A DNA stretch of 6,104 nucleotides from JAYZBC01 sp036339375. Lineage in GTDB: Bacteria > Pseudomonadota > Alphaproteobacteria > MPNO01 > UBA2964. The stretch is from NCBI GenBank assembly GCA_036339375.1, contig JAYZBC010000037.1, forward strand, positions 1 through 6,104, written 5' to 3'. Made by a program: the position numbers and the translations under genes. This document shows, piece by piece, positions 1 to 6,104 of this stretch (the stretch's first letter is position 1; every line of letters starts with the position of its first letter). A model generated the notes under the pieces. It was given only the letters and a program-made list of their open reading frames with translations. It did not search any database and was not told where the DNA came from.

Positions 1-45
1 TTTTCATGTTATTAGGGCGGCACTAAATCTTATAGGCAAACATTT

Positions 46-954
46 ATGTCGCCAAAATTCAATATAAAGGAAAAATTGATTGCCGCCCCTCCCGCCGCAC
101 AAGCTACCTTTTGGATAACCATAGCAGGAATTTTATTTACCCTGGTAATGACCGCTGTTCGAAAAGTTTCTTCAGAAATTCACGTTTTCGAAACGGTGAT
201 GTTCCGCAGCGTTTTCGGAATAGCATTCATGCTACCATGGTTAGTACAATCTGGTTTCAAAGGTTTAAAAACCAAACGTCTTGGTTTGCTGTCTATCCGC
301 GGCTCTTTGGCTTATTTTGTTACTTACTTTTACTTTACAGCAGCTGCTTTAATACCCTTGGCCGATTTAACTTCTATTACCTTTACCCGTCCAATTTTAG
401 GAACTATAGCGGCCATCCTTTTTCTTCACGAAATAGCTCACGCTCGCCGCTGGAGTGCCATTGGTGCAGGGTTTCTAGGTATGTTGATCATCGTTCGACC
501 AGGTTTTGTAGAAGTTAATCTTGGCGTTTTGTTAGTTTTTACCGGTGTCGTTCTGCAGACCTGTAATACAATAATCGTGAAAACTCTGACCCGAACGGAA
601 GATCCGGATACCATAGCCCTTTATCATACCCTTTTTATTTTTCCACTTTCCGTTGTTCCAGCAATCATCTTTTGGCAAACACCAAACTTCGAGCAAGTTC
701 TTTGGCTTATTATTGTTGGGGGTGGTGGTGTTTTATCACAACGTTGTATGACCAGGGCCTTTGTAGTTGCGGATGCTTCTTTTGTATTAGCATTAAGTTA
801 CATCCGCCTGCCAATCGCAGCTTTTGTTGGGTTTATCTTTTTTGGAGAGGTTTCCGAAATTTGGGTATGGATTGGGGCGAGTATAATTTGTGCCTCCGCT
901 GCCTATATAGCCCACAGTGAAAGTATTCAAGTCCAACGCGATTTTAAACCTTAA
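46..954 (+). CDS. EamA/DMT-family membrane transporter (first of tandem pair)
   Basis: This 302-residue hydrophobic protein is probably an inner-membrane exporter of the drug/metabolite transporter superfamily, with two EamA repeats of about five helices each. Hydrophobic segments are visible near residues 21-39, 47-67, 78-102, 106-128, 136-150, 157-177, 189-210, 217-231, 243-266 and 271-289. Family-like signatures include VFETVMFRS (47-55), PLADLTSITFTRPILG (104-119), RPGFVEVNLG (151-160) and LPIAAFVGFIFFGE (255-268). The length fits the family. The ATG is the first in frame, with AGG about 11 nt upstream as a weak ribosome site. The gene ends 2 bp before a paralogue, so the two are probably co-transcribed. 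The substrate cannot be read from sequence; family members export amino acids, nucleobases, drugs or other small metabolites. The family call is secure and the substrate unknown. Confidence 0.93.
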   Translation: MSPKFNIKEKLIAAPPAAQATFWITIAGILFTLVMTAVRKVSSEIHVFETVMFRSVFGIAFMLPWLVQSGFKGLKTKRLGLLSIRGSLAYFVTYFYFTAAALIPLADLTSITFTRPILGTIAAILFLHEIAHARRWSAIGAGFLGMLIIVRPGFVEVNLGVLLVFTGVVLQTCNTIIVKTLTRTEDPDTIALYHTLFIFPLSVVPAIIFWQTPNFEQVLWLIIVGGGGVLSQRCMTRAFVVADASFVLALSYIRLPIAAFVGFIFFGEVSEIWVWIGASIICASAAYIAHSESIQVQRDFKP

Positions 955-956
955 TC

Positions 957-1865
957 ATGTCTAACTTCTTAACAAAAATTTCATCCCAACCCGCTGCGAT
1001 ACAGTGTGCCTTTTGGTGTCTCATTTCAAACGTACTCTTAGTCTTTCAATTAGCGGTAGTTCGACTGATCGCCGATGAAATTAATGTTTTTGAAATTGTA
1101 TTTTTTCGGTCGTTATTCAGCCTAATTTTTGTAGTACCACTTTTAACTAAAAATGCTCGTGTCCTATTACATCCAAACAGGTTAGGCATAATGATTTTGT
1201 GTGGCGCTCTCGCTTTTGTCGCCAACGTATGTTTTTATTTTGCTGCCAAATATTTGCCACTGGCCGATATTACAGCCATTCATTTTACCCGCCCAATTTT
1301 CGCTGCAATCTTAGCCGCATTAATTCTCAAAGAAACATTAAAAGGAGCAAGACTTATTGCTATCTGTGCGGGTTGTATCGGAGCAGCCATTATCATTAGG
1401 CCGGGTATTGTAGAATTAAATATCGGAATTTTATTTGTATTTGGCGTTGTTGCCGCGCAAACGTGGAACCCAATTAACCGCAGGTTACTGGCCTTAAGCG
1501 AACACCCCGACGCGCTCGCTGTGTGGAACCCTCTATGTATTATACCGCTCGCTTTATTACCAACAATTTTTGTTTGGACCACGCCCAGTATGGAATTACT
1601 TGCATGGATGGCACTTATCGGTGCTTTGGAGATGCTAAACCAACGTGTCCTGGCGCGGGCTTATATCCATGGGGAGGCTGTAGTTGTTTTGGCACTTCAC
1701 TACACACGTTTGCCTATTGCAGCTGTTTTGGGATTTTTAATGTTTGGAGATGTTCCAGAAGTTTGGATATGGGTTGGCGGGGGCGTTATAATCGCGGGTT
1801 CGTTTTTCTTAGCTTATAAAGAAGCAAAATCTGAAAAAACTAGAACTACCAACGCAGCACAATAA
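957..1865 (+). CDS. EamA/DMT-family membrane transporter (second of tandem pair)
   Basis: This second 302-residue transporter is clearly paralogous to the upstream gene. Shared blocks are EIxVFExVxFRSxF (near 41-54), PLADxTxIxFTRPI (101-114), RPGxVExNxGxLxVF (148-162), QTxN (168-171) and LPIAAxxGFxxFGxVxExWxW (252-272). About ten hydrophobic helices are expected, in two EamA repeats, in the inner membrane. The C-terminal tail is short and charged (about 287-302, rich in K, E and T). The ATG lies 2 bp after the previous stop and has no visible Shine-Dalgarno, which suggests translational coupling. The stop is only 10 bp from the stop of convergent polA, and I see no hairpin terminator between them. 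Divergence between the two copies, for example around residues 170-195 (TWNPINRR and VWNPL here against TCNTIIVK and LYHTL), fits either different substrates or a heteromeric pair. The substrate is unknown. Confidence 0.93.
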   Translation: MSNFLTKISSQPAAIQCAFWCLISNVLLVFQLAVVRLIADEINVFEIVFFRSLFSLIFVVPLLTKNARVLLHPNRLGIMILCGALAFVANVCFYFAAKYLPLADITAIHFTRPIFAAILAALILKETLKGARLIAICAGCIGAAIIIRPGIVELNIGILFVFGVVAAQTWNPINRRLLALSEHPDALAVWNPLCIIPLALLPTIFVWTTPSMELLAWMALIGALEMLNQRVLARAYIHGEAVVVLALHYTRLPIAAVLGFLMFGDVPEVWIWVGGGVIIAGSFFLAYKEAKSEKTRTTNAAQ

Positions 1866-1875
1866 ATTATTTGAA

Positions 1876-4704
1876 TTAATGGGCTTCATCCCAATCAGAA
1901 CCATATCCTGTATCGCAAACGAGGGGCACCGATAATTCAGCAGCAGATTCCATAGTTTTAGTAATTATATTTTTAGTTTCATTAAGTTCCTTCTCAGGCA
2001 CCTCAAAAATTAACTCATCGTGAACTTGCAAAAGCATCCGCGCTTCAAGGTTAGCTTTCTTTAGTGCTTCTGGCATAAAAATCATAGCCCTCTTTATTAT
2101 GTCTGCAGCAGAGCCTTGTAGGGGTGCGTTGATGGCTGCACGCTCCATAAAATTGCGACGAGCAGGATTTTTGTCTTTGATTCCCGGCACATGTACTCTG
2201 CGTCCAAAAATTGTAGTGACATACCCGTTTTCGCGCGCAGCTTCTTTGGTGATCTCCATATAATCCTTTACGCCCGGGTACCGCTCGAAATATGCACTTA
2301 TAAAAGATTTTGCATCACTCTGGGGGATACCAAGTTGTCGGGCAAGACCAAACGGGCTAATACCATAAATTATACCAAAATTGATCGCTTTTGCTCGGTT
2401 TCGCGTAGGAGCATCCAGTTCGTTAATAGGAATTCCAAAAACCTCACTCGCTGTCATCGCGTGAATATCGTCACCTCTTCGAAAAGCTTCTTTGAGTGCT
2501 GCAATATCTGCCACATGTGCAAGTAATCGAAGCTCAATTTGTGAGTAGTCTGCGGATAACAATAAATTTCCTTGTTCAGCAACAAAGGCTTTCCTGATTT
2601 TTCGTCCTTCTTCGGTACGAATTGGAATATTTTGTAGGTTAGGATCATTAGAAGAAAGGCGCCCTGTGGATGCCACCGCTTGCGCAAACGAGGTGTGCAC
2701 CCTCTTTGTTTTTGGATTGATTTGACCAATCAAGGCATCCGTATAAGTGCTTTTAAGTTTACTGAGTTGTCTCCAATCAAGAACCCGAGATGGCAGGTCG
2801 TGTCCCTGGGCCGCCAAACCTTCTAGGATATTGGCACCGGTCATATAAGCCCCTGTTTTACCCTTTTTCCCCCCGGGCAAACCCATTTCATCGAAGAGTA
2901 CCTCCCCCAGCTGTTTCGGTGACCCTATATTGAAATCGCGGCCGGCAAGCCGGTGTATTTCCTCCGCTAAAATAAAAATGCGTTTATCAAAATCGTCGGA
3001 CAAATTTCTGAGAACTTCAGCATCAATTTTAATTCCATCACATTCCATCATTTGCAAAACGCGAAGCAGAGGACGTTCAATCCGTTCATAAATTCTAACC
3101 ATTTTTTCTTTGACCAGGCGGGACTTAAATACCCGGTGTAGTTTGAGTGTAACCTCGGCATCTTCAGCTGCGTAATCAAGCGCTGCAGCTAGTTCAACTT
3201 GCTCAAATCCAACTCTGTTTTTACCTGTTCCCGCTACTTCACTGAATTTAATGTTAGTCCTGCTAAGGTGGAGTTGAGTTAAATCATCCAACCCATGCCC
3301 ATGAAGGCCGCCGTCCAACACGTAAGATAATAACATCGTGTCATCCATTGGATTTAAATCGATCCCATATTGGTCAAAAATTTCACTATCGTATTTTGCG
3401 TTATGAGCAATTTTTAAAACGCCCGGGTTTTCGAGCATAGGCTTCAAGGCCTTTATCGCCGTCTTCAAAGGAATCTGTTTGGGTGTGTCAGCCTTTTCTT
3501 TGGGGTTCTCATCGCCTCCAGACAAGTCAAATACTTCCTGTTCTTTGCCATTCAAATGTCCTAATGGAATATAACAAGCACAGGCCCCATTGAGGGGTGT
3601 TTCGAGAGCAAGGGAAACACCAACTAATTTTGCTGTTAATGAATCAAGGGAAGTTGTCTCTGTATCCACGGCTACAACACCCTGATCCTCTGCAGCAAAA
3701 ACCCACTCTTTTAAAACACTTTCCTCCTGCACTAAAACATATACCGGCTTTTTATTCTCTTTGTCTTTTTCTTCATCGGAAGATTTTTCATATACAACCA
3801 GACCGGCTTTTTCGAAATCAGATTTTACTCGGGCAAGAATGGACTTAAAGCCTTGTTCTTCCAGGAACTTGATTAGGATTTCTGGTACGGGGTTTTTGAG
3901 TGTAAAGTTTTCAAATGACTGCAAACCGGGGACGTCTTGTACAAGAGTGACCAATTCACGAGATATTTTTGCAAGATCAGCGTTTTCTATTAACGTTTCC
4001 CGACGTTTGGGTTGTTTAATTTCCTCCGCACGCGCAAGTAGTGAATCAAGGTCACCATATTCGTTAATCAATTGTGCGGCAGTTTTAACACCAATACCGG
4101 GAACACCAGGAACATTATCTGTAGAGTCTCCTGCCAGTGCTTGTACATCAATAACCCTATTTGGCGTCACACCGAATTTTTTTTCTACTTCAGGAAACCT
4201 TATTAAAATACCTTTCATAGGATCCTGCATGGAAATTTTATCATCAATTAATTGCATCAAATCCTTATCAGAAGACACGATCGTTACATCATGCCCTTCC
4301 GCAGCAGCCTGTTTGGCATAAGTTGCAATCAAATCATCAGCTTCATAACCCTCCATTTCCGCCTGGGGCACACCTAAAGCGGTAACCGCTTCCCTAATTA
4401 ATTCAAATTGCGGTATCAAATCCTCAGGAGGGGGGGGCCTATTAGCTTTATATTCCGGATAAATATTTGTTCGAAAAGTCTTTCGTGCTGTGTCAAAAAT
4501 AACAGAAAAATAATCAGCATTTGCATCTTCTATTAGCTTCATCAGCATTGAAATGAACCCGTAAACTGCGTTTACATGCTTACCGTCGGGCCGTTTCATT
4601 TCTGGCAGCGCATAATACGCACGGAATATGTACCCTGATCCATCTATTAACAGAACTTTCTTGGAACTTGTAGTTTTGGGGTTCATATCTGCACTAGGCC
4701 TCAT
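1876..4704 (-). CDS. polA: DNA polymerase I (5'-3' exo, 3'-5' exo, polymerase)
   Basis: Cytoplasmic family A DNA polymerase, 942 residues, used for Okazaki primer removal and repair synthesis. The N-terminal 5'-nuclease (about 15-290) shows LLIDGSGYIFRAYYAL (D21), VIFDTARKTFR (D71), EGYEADDL (E121, D123, D124), SSDKDL (D146, D148) and the helix-hairpin-helix GDSTDNVPGVPGIG (D193, D196). The proofreading domain (about 320-535) has all three exo motifs: DTET (D347, E349), HNAKYD (D439) and YAAED (Y511, D515). The polymerase domain has motif A ADYSQIE (D719), motif B from R768 to G781 (K772, F776, Y780) and motif C VHDE (H895, D896, E897). Phenylalanine at 776 matches F762 of the E. coli enzyme. 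A lysine/glutamate-rich linker lies at about 307-319. The start is uncertain: M1 (4704) has only a weak purine tract upstream, while M7 (4686) has GAGG 12 nt upstream and gives a more typical N-terminus. Confidence 0.98.
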   Translation of the reverse strand: MRPSADMNPKTTSSKKVLLIDGSGYIFRAYYALPEMKRPDGKHVNAVYGFISMLMKLIEDANADYFSVIFDTARKTFRTNIYPEYKANRPPPPEDLIPQFELIREAVTALGVPQAEMEGYEADDLIATYAKQAAAEGHDVTIVSSDKDLMQLIDDKISMQDPMKGILIRFPEVEKKFGVTPNRVIDVQALAGDSTDNVPGVPGIGVKTAAQLINEYGDLDSLLARAEEIKQPKRRETLIENADLAKISRELVTLVQDVPGLQSFENFTLKNPVPEILIKFLEEQGFKSILARVKSDFEKAGLVVYEKSSDEEKDKENKKPVYVLVQEESVLKEWVFAAEDQGVVAVDTETTSLDSLTAKLVGVSLALETPLNGACACYIPLGHLNGKEQEVFDLSGGDENPKEKADTPKQIPLKTAIKALKPMLENPGVLKIAHNAKYDSEIFDQYGIDLNPMDDTMLLSYVLDGGLHGHGLDDLTQLHLSRTNIKFSEVAGTGKNRVGFEQVELAAALDYAAEDAEVTLKLHRVFKSRLVKEKMVRIYERIERPLLRVLQMMECDGIKIDAEVLRNLSDDFDKRIFILAEEIHRLAGRDFNIGSPKQLGEVLFDEMGLPGGKKGKTGAYMTGANILEGLAAQGHDLPSRVLDWRQLSKLKSTYTDALIGQINPKTKRVHTSFAQAVASTGRLSSNDPNLQNIPIRTEEGRKIRKAFVAEQGNLLLSADYSQIELRLLAHVADIAALKEAFRRGDDIHAMTASEVFGIPINELDAPTRNRAKAINFGIIYGISPFGLARQLGIPQSDAKSFISAYFERYPGVKDYMEITKEAARENGYVTTIFGRRVHVPGIKDKNPARRNFMERAAINAPLQGSAADIIKRAMIFMPEALKKANLEARMLLQVHDELIFEVPEKELNETKNIITKTMESAAELSVPLVCDTGYGSDWDEAH

Positions 4705-4783
4705 ACTTTGCTTGTTAGTTACAAAAGTTTTGGTTCCAAAAGACCCTTTTTTACTAAAATATCATTGTCTTAGTTAAATCATT

Positions 4784-4812
4784 AATACAGTAAATGATAA
4801 AAGGTTTCACAA
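4784..4812 (-). promoter_or_regulatory. candidate polA promoter
   Basis: In the AT-rich 176-bp gap upstream of polA, the minus strand reads TTGTGA (4807-4812), a 17-bp spacer, then TGTATT (4784-4789). Each hexamer matches the sigma-70-type consensus at four of six positions. An alternative is TTGAAC (4815-4820) with TATCAT (4794-4799), but its spacer is only 15 bp. The 5' leader would be about 75 nt. This is pattern matching in AT-rich DNA and could be chance; polA might instead be read through from the zinc-finger gene upstream. Confidence 0.22.
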
Positions 4813-4880
4813 AGGTTCAATAGGGTGAATTGCAAAAATTTTAAAAAACAATGCAAACTATTTTTTTCAGAATGGTGAAT

Positions 4881-5063
4881 TCAAGGAGTGGCGTTTTTCG
4901 ATTTAAAAATATACATTCGATCGCAGTATCCACATGCCGCTTTGCCTTTGACTAATCTCAGAAAAACCCGAGGGTGGCCCAAAACACCTCCACCGCCATC
5001 ACACGCTATTGTGGTTTTATCTACTTCAATTATTTCTGGTGGTTCAGGTGTTTTCTTTACCAC
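4881..5063 (-). CDS. CHCC zinc-finger domain protein (NDUFS6-like)
   Basis: This 60-residue cytoplasmic protein of the zf-CHCC family is related to the C-terminal zinc domain of mitochondrial complex I subunit NDUFS6. The diagnostic string CDGGGGVLGHPRVFL (21-35) is followed by CGYC (44-47). The likely zinc ligands are C21, H30, C44 and C47, all present. Established knowledge: alphaproteobacterial complex I contains a counterpart of this subunit, so a role in NADH dehydrogenase structure or assembly is the best inference; there are no nuo genes in this window to support it by context. The start is GTG at 5063. No ATG occurs between it and the in-frame upstream stop at 5103-5105. A weak CGGGA lies about 8 nt before the GTG. 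The gene has the same orientation as polA and lies 176 bp upstream of it, so co-transcription is possible. Confidence 0.88.
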   Translation of the reverse strand: MVKKTPEPPEIIEVDKTTIACDGGGGVLGHPRVFLRLVKGKAACGYCDRMYIFKSKNATP

Positions 5064-5139
5064 TTTAAAATCCCGTTTTTCCTGAGTTGATTCTTTCCCA
5101 TTTTATCTAATAAAGGAGAATTTCACGATACCCAAAAAC

Positions 5140-5168
5140 AAAATTCGTGTATAGATTTAAGTAGTCAA
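5140..5168 (-). promoter_or_regulatory. candidate promoter for the zinc-finger gene
   Basis: The 173-bp divergent gap between the zinc-finger gene and the first small ORF has, on the minus strand, a good TTGACT (5163-5168). A 17-bp spacer follows, then a poor AATTTT (5140-5145). The -35 matches the consensus at five of six positions and the -10 at only three. The position, about 75 bp before the GTG start, is reasonable. The evidence is weak. Confidence 0.2.
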
Positions 5169-5236
5169 GAGATTTTTAACATCAGGGGAGCCGGGTTAGA
5201 TTTTACCGTGTAATATAGAAGCATAAGGCGAAATAG

Positions 5237-5434
5237 ATGGACCTCAGAAGGAAGTTAAGACCCGTGACTGACCGTGACATATTTCTTAATGATGATACGT
5301 ATTTTTACGCTGAAAGATTTGAGTGGAAGAAGGAAATAACGGAGTTAAATACATTCACCAATGAGGATACAAGAGCAAAAAAACGTATATTGGTTTTTAG
5401 AAAATTTTTCCAAATAGTAACCAATGAAACGTGA
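5237..5434 (+). CDS. hypothetical 65-residue protein
   Basis: I do not recognise this ORF. It encodes a small, soluble-looking, highly charged protein with no hydrophobic segment and no cysteine. It is rich in K, R, D and E and in aromatic residues (for example DTYFYAERFEW, 20-30) and ends with a basic stretch, RAKKRILVFRKFF (46-58). The ATG follows immediately after an in-frame TAG and is preceded by AAGG 8 nt upstream, a plausible ribosome site, so the start is well defined. It overlaps the next ORF by 11 nt, an arrangement typical of translationally coupled genes and the main argument that it is real. It lies in the accessory-looking strip near an integrase relic, so it may be cargo or a leftover fragment. 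A chance ORF remains possible. Confidence 0.45.
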   Translation: MDLRRKLRPVTDRDIFLNDDTYFYAERFEWKKEITELNTFTNEDTRAKKRILVFRKFFQIVTNET

Positions 5435-5690
5435 ACCCTCTTGGTATATTGATACGGCGAAAGGTTTAGCGCTTAGGTTGCTTGTTGTTGGACTAGTAGT
5501 TTTCTTGTTCGCCTATGACAAAAAAACGGAATTAGAAATAGCCTCAGAAAAATCGGTTTGTTTAAAAGCATTAAATTCAGATTGGACCGATTGGGATTAT
5601 GACTTTTTCGGCGGTATTCATGTAAAAGAAGCAAAAGAAAAAGGTTTAACCATCGAAAAATGTCAGAACATGAGAAATGTCAGCGCATAA
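5424..5690 (+). CDS. hypothetical small single-pass membrane protein
   Basis: 88 residues; product not identified. A short basic N-terminus precedes one strong hydrophobic helix (about 14-31, GLALRLLVVGLVVFLFAY), which is either an uncleaved membrane anchor or a signal-anchor. The remaining 57 residues are hydrophilic, and the two cysteines (C46, C80) could form a disulfide if this tail is periplasmic. The C-terminal stretch HVKEAKEKGLTIEKC (66-80) resembles, from memory, the 'EAkrRGL...C' tail of small secreted alphaproteobacterial proteins; this is an impression and not a search result. The ATG lies inside the upstream ORF with an 11-nt overlap (ATGAAACGTGA) and has no obvious Shine-Dalgarno, so translation probably depends on coupling. 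The stop codon lies inside a 7-bp palindrome. The composition looks like a real protein and better supported than its partner. Confidence 0.6.
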   Translation: MKREPSWYIDTAKGLALRLLVVGLVVFLFAYDKKTELEIASEKSVCLKALNSDWTDWDYDFFGGIHVKEAKEKGLTIEKCQNMRNVSA

Positions 5691-5706
5691 GGTGACGCCC
5701 CTTATG
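5686..5706 (+). terminator. palindrome over the stop codon, possible weak terminator
   Basis: CATAAGG (5686-5692) and CCTTATG (5700-5706) form a perfect 7-bp inverted repeat with a 7-nt loop. It includes the TAA stop of the 88-residue ORF. The nearest T-rich run (5716-5724, TTTGTTTTT) starts about 10 nt after the stem, too far for a textbook intrinsic terminator. It may instead be a transcript-end stabilising hairpin or a protein-binding palindrome. Confidence 0.35.
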
Positions 5707-5754
5707 AGATCATCATTTGTTTTTCATCCCCAAATAATTTAATACAAAAACTAA

Positions 5755-5826
5755 ATCTTAGGCCGGAAGATGGTGAAAAGGTATACACATTTGAGAGTAA
5801 AAGACTTAGCTGTGAAGTTAGGATAA
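5755..5826 (+). pseudogene. tyrosine recombinase (integrase) C-terminal relic
   Basis: This frame reads ILGRK followed directly by MVKRYTHLRVKDLAVKLG and a TAA stop (5824-5826). Phage and island integrases end with a block of the form ILGHK-x3-MVxRYxHLxxxxLA, in which the tyrosine of RYxHL is the catalytic nucleophile. Here that tyrosine is at 5782-5784. The usual LGH histidine is arginine, and the three residues normally between LGHK and MV are missing, consistent with a 9-nt deletion. An in-frame TAA at 5752-5754 cuts the frame, and I find no upstream catalytic box (RHTFA-like) in any frame of the preceding DNA. It is therefore a non-functional tail of an integrase gene that once extended leftward. 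The fragment is short, so chance resemblance is not excluded, but two adjacent motifs in the right order and frame make it unlikely. Confidence 0.6.
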
Positions 5827-5901
5827 TAAAACACATAAGACACCAATTCATCTCATTTATGTTTCAATAGGAATTGACGAAACGGTACTTGTAATCTTTG
5901 A

Positions 5902-5917
5902 AAAACCTAGAGTTTTA
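5902..5917 (+). repeat. imperfect direct repeat flanking the tRNA, left copy
   Basis: AAAACCTAGAGTTTTA here resembles AAAACTAGGGTTTTA at 6038-6052, with one missing base and one A/G difference. The two copies bracket the tRNA-like gene; the right one starts at the base after its last readable position. The sequence is itself nearly palindromic (AAAAC...GTTTT), so a short stem could form. Chance is possible in AT-rich DNA. Confidence 0.35.
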
Positions 5918-5946
5918 GGGGTGTAAGGTATAAAACACTACATAAC

Positions 5947-6037
<91 letters not shown>

Positions 6038-6052
6038 AAAACTAGGGTTTTA
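6038..6052 (+). repeat. imperfect direct repeat flanking the tRNA, right copy
   Basis: AAAACTAGGGTTTTA begins directly after the CGGGCAG end of the tRNA-like gene and matches the copy at 5902-5917. It can fold as AAAAC-TAGG-GTTTT, but the stem is short and AT-rich with no following T-run, so I do not call it a terminator. The remaining 52 bases to the window end show no gene. Confidence 0.35.
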
Positions 6053-6104
6053 AGCCTTATCAACTAACCAACTTCAGAAACAAAAACTCCATTTGGTCCA
6101 ATAT

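Noticed and set aside
1866..1875. Bidirectional terminator between the DMT pair and polA
   Set aside because: The gap is 10 bp of A/T with no stem.
3761..4321. Plus-strand 186-codon ORF inside polA
   Set aside because: It is antisense to the conserved 5'-nuclease domain of polA. The serine-rich, cysteine-containing translation is typical of a shadow frame.
4822..4882. Repeated GGTGAATT in the polA upstream spacer (near 4824 and 4874)
   Set aside because: It occurs only twice and is eight bases long in AT-rich DNA; not enough to call an operator or repeat family.
4888..5085. Plus-strand 65-codon ORF opposite the zinc-finger gene
   Set aside because: It is the antisense shadow of a gene with an unmistakable CHCC motif; its own translation is proline-rich and low in recognisable features.
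5091..5213. Open plus-strand frame of about 40 codons in the divergent intergenic gap
   Set aside because: It has no ATG, GTG or TTG start and no recognisable motif.
5691..5867. The frame of the 88-residue ORF stays open for 59 codons after its stop, as if by read-through
   Set aside because: It overlaps the integrase relic in another frame, has no recognisable motif, and the TAA sits in a palindrome; chance openness is the simpler reading.
5822..5926. Short open frame ending IFEKPRVLGV before the tRNA
   Set aside because: It has only 34 codons, no start codon and no recognised motif. It could be another relic fragment but cannot be supported.

Overview
The window looks like a piece of an AT-rich alphaproteobacterial chromosome. 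The reasons are the sequence style of its full-length DNA polymerase I and, beside it, a tiny CHCC zinc-finger protein of the family related to the mitochondrial complex I subunit NDUFS6, which is typical of Alphaproteobacteria. I cannot name a genus from sequence alone.

Layout: positions 46-1865 hold two tandem plus-strand EamA/DMT-type membrane transporters, each 302 residues and separated by 2 bp. They are clear paralogues. Facing them, with only 10 bp between the stop codons, is polA on the minus strand (1876-4704). It encodes a complete DNA polymerase I in which the 5'-nuclease, proofreading exonuclease and polymerase motifs all look intact. A 176-bp AT-rich spacer, which probably holds the polA promoter, separates it from the zinc-finger gene (4881-5063, minus, GTG start).

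To the right of about 5064 the character changes from housekeeping to accessory or decayed DNA. Two short overlapping plus-strand ORFs (65 and 88 codons; the second has one membrane helix) are followed by a 7-bp palindrome over the stop codon. Next comes a short fragment that reads like the C-terminal end of a tyrosine recombinase, including the RYTHL catalytic-tyrosine motif, but cut off upstream by an in-frame stop. About 120 bp further on is a tRNA-Arg(CCG) gene that is perfect up to the T-loop. There it carries an extra 18 nt able to form a small hairpin, and its 3' acceptor strand no longer pairs over the last three positions.

I found no complete new defence or mobile system. The most interesting signal is the right-hand end: an integrase relic next to a tRNA gene disrupted in the T-loop, which suggests the scar of an old integrative element or a recombination junction. 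Functionally the genes are mostly unrelated: metabolite or drug transport, DNA replication and repair, and probable respiratory complex I assembly or structure.
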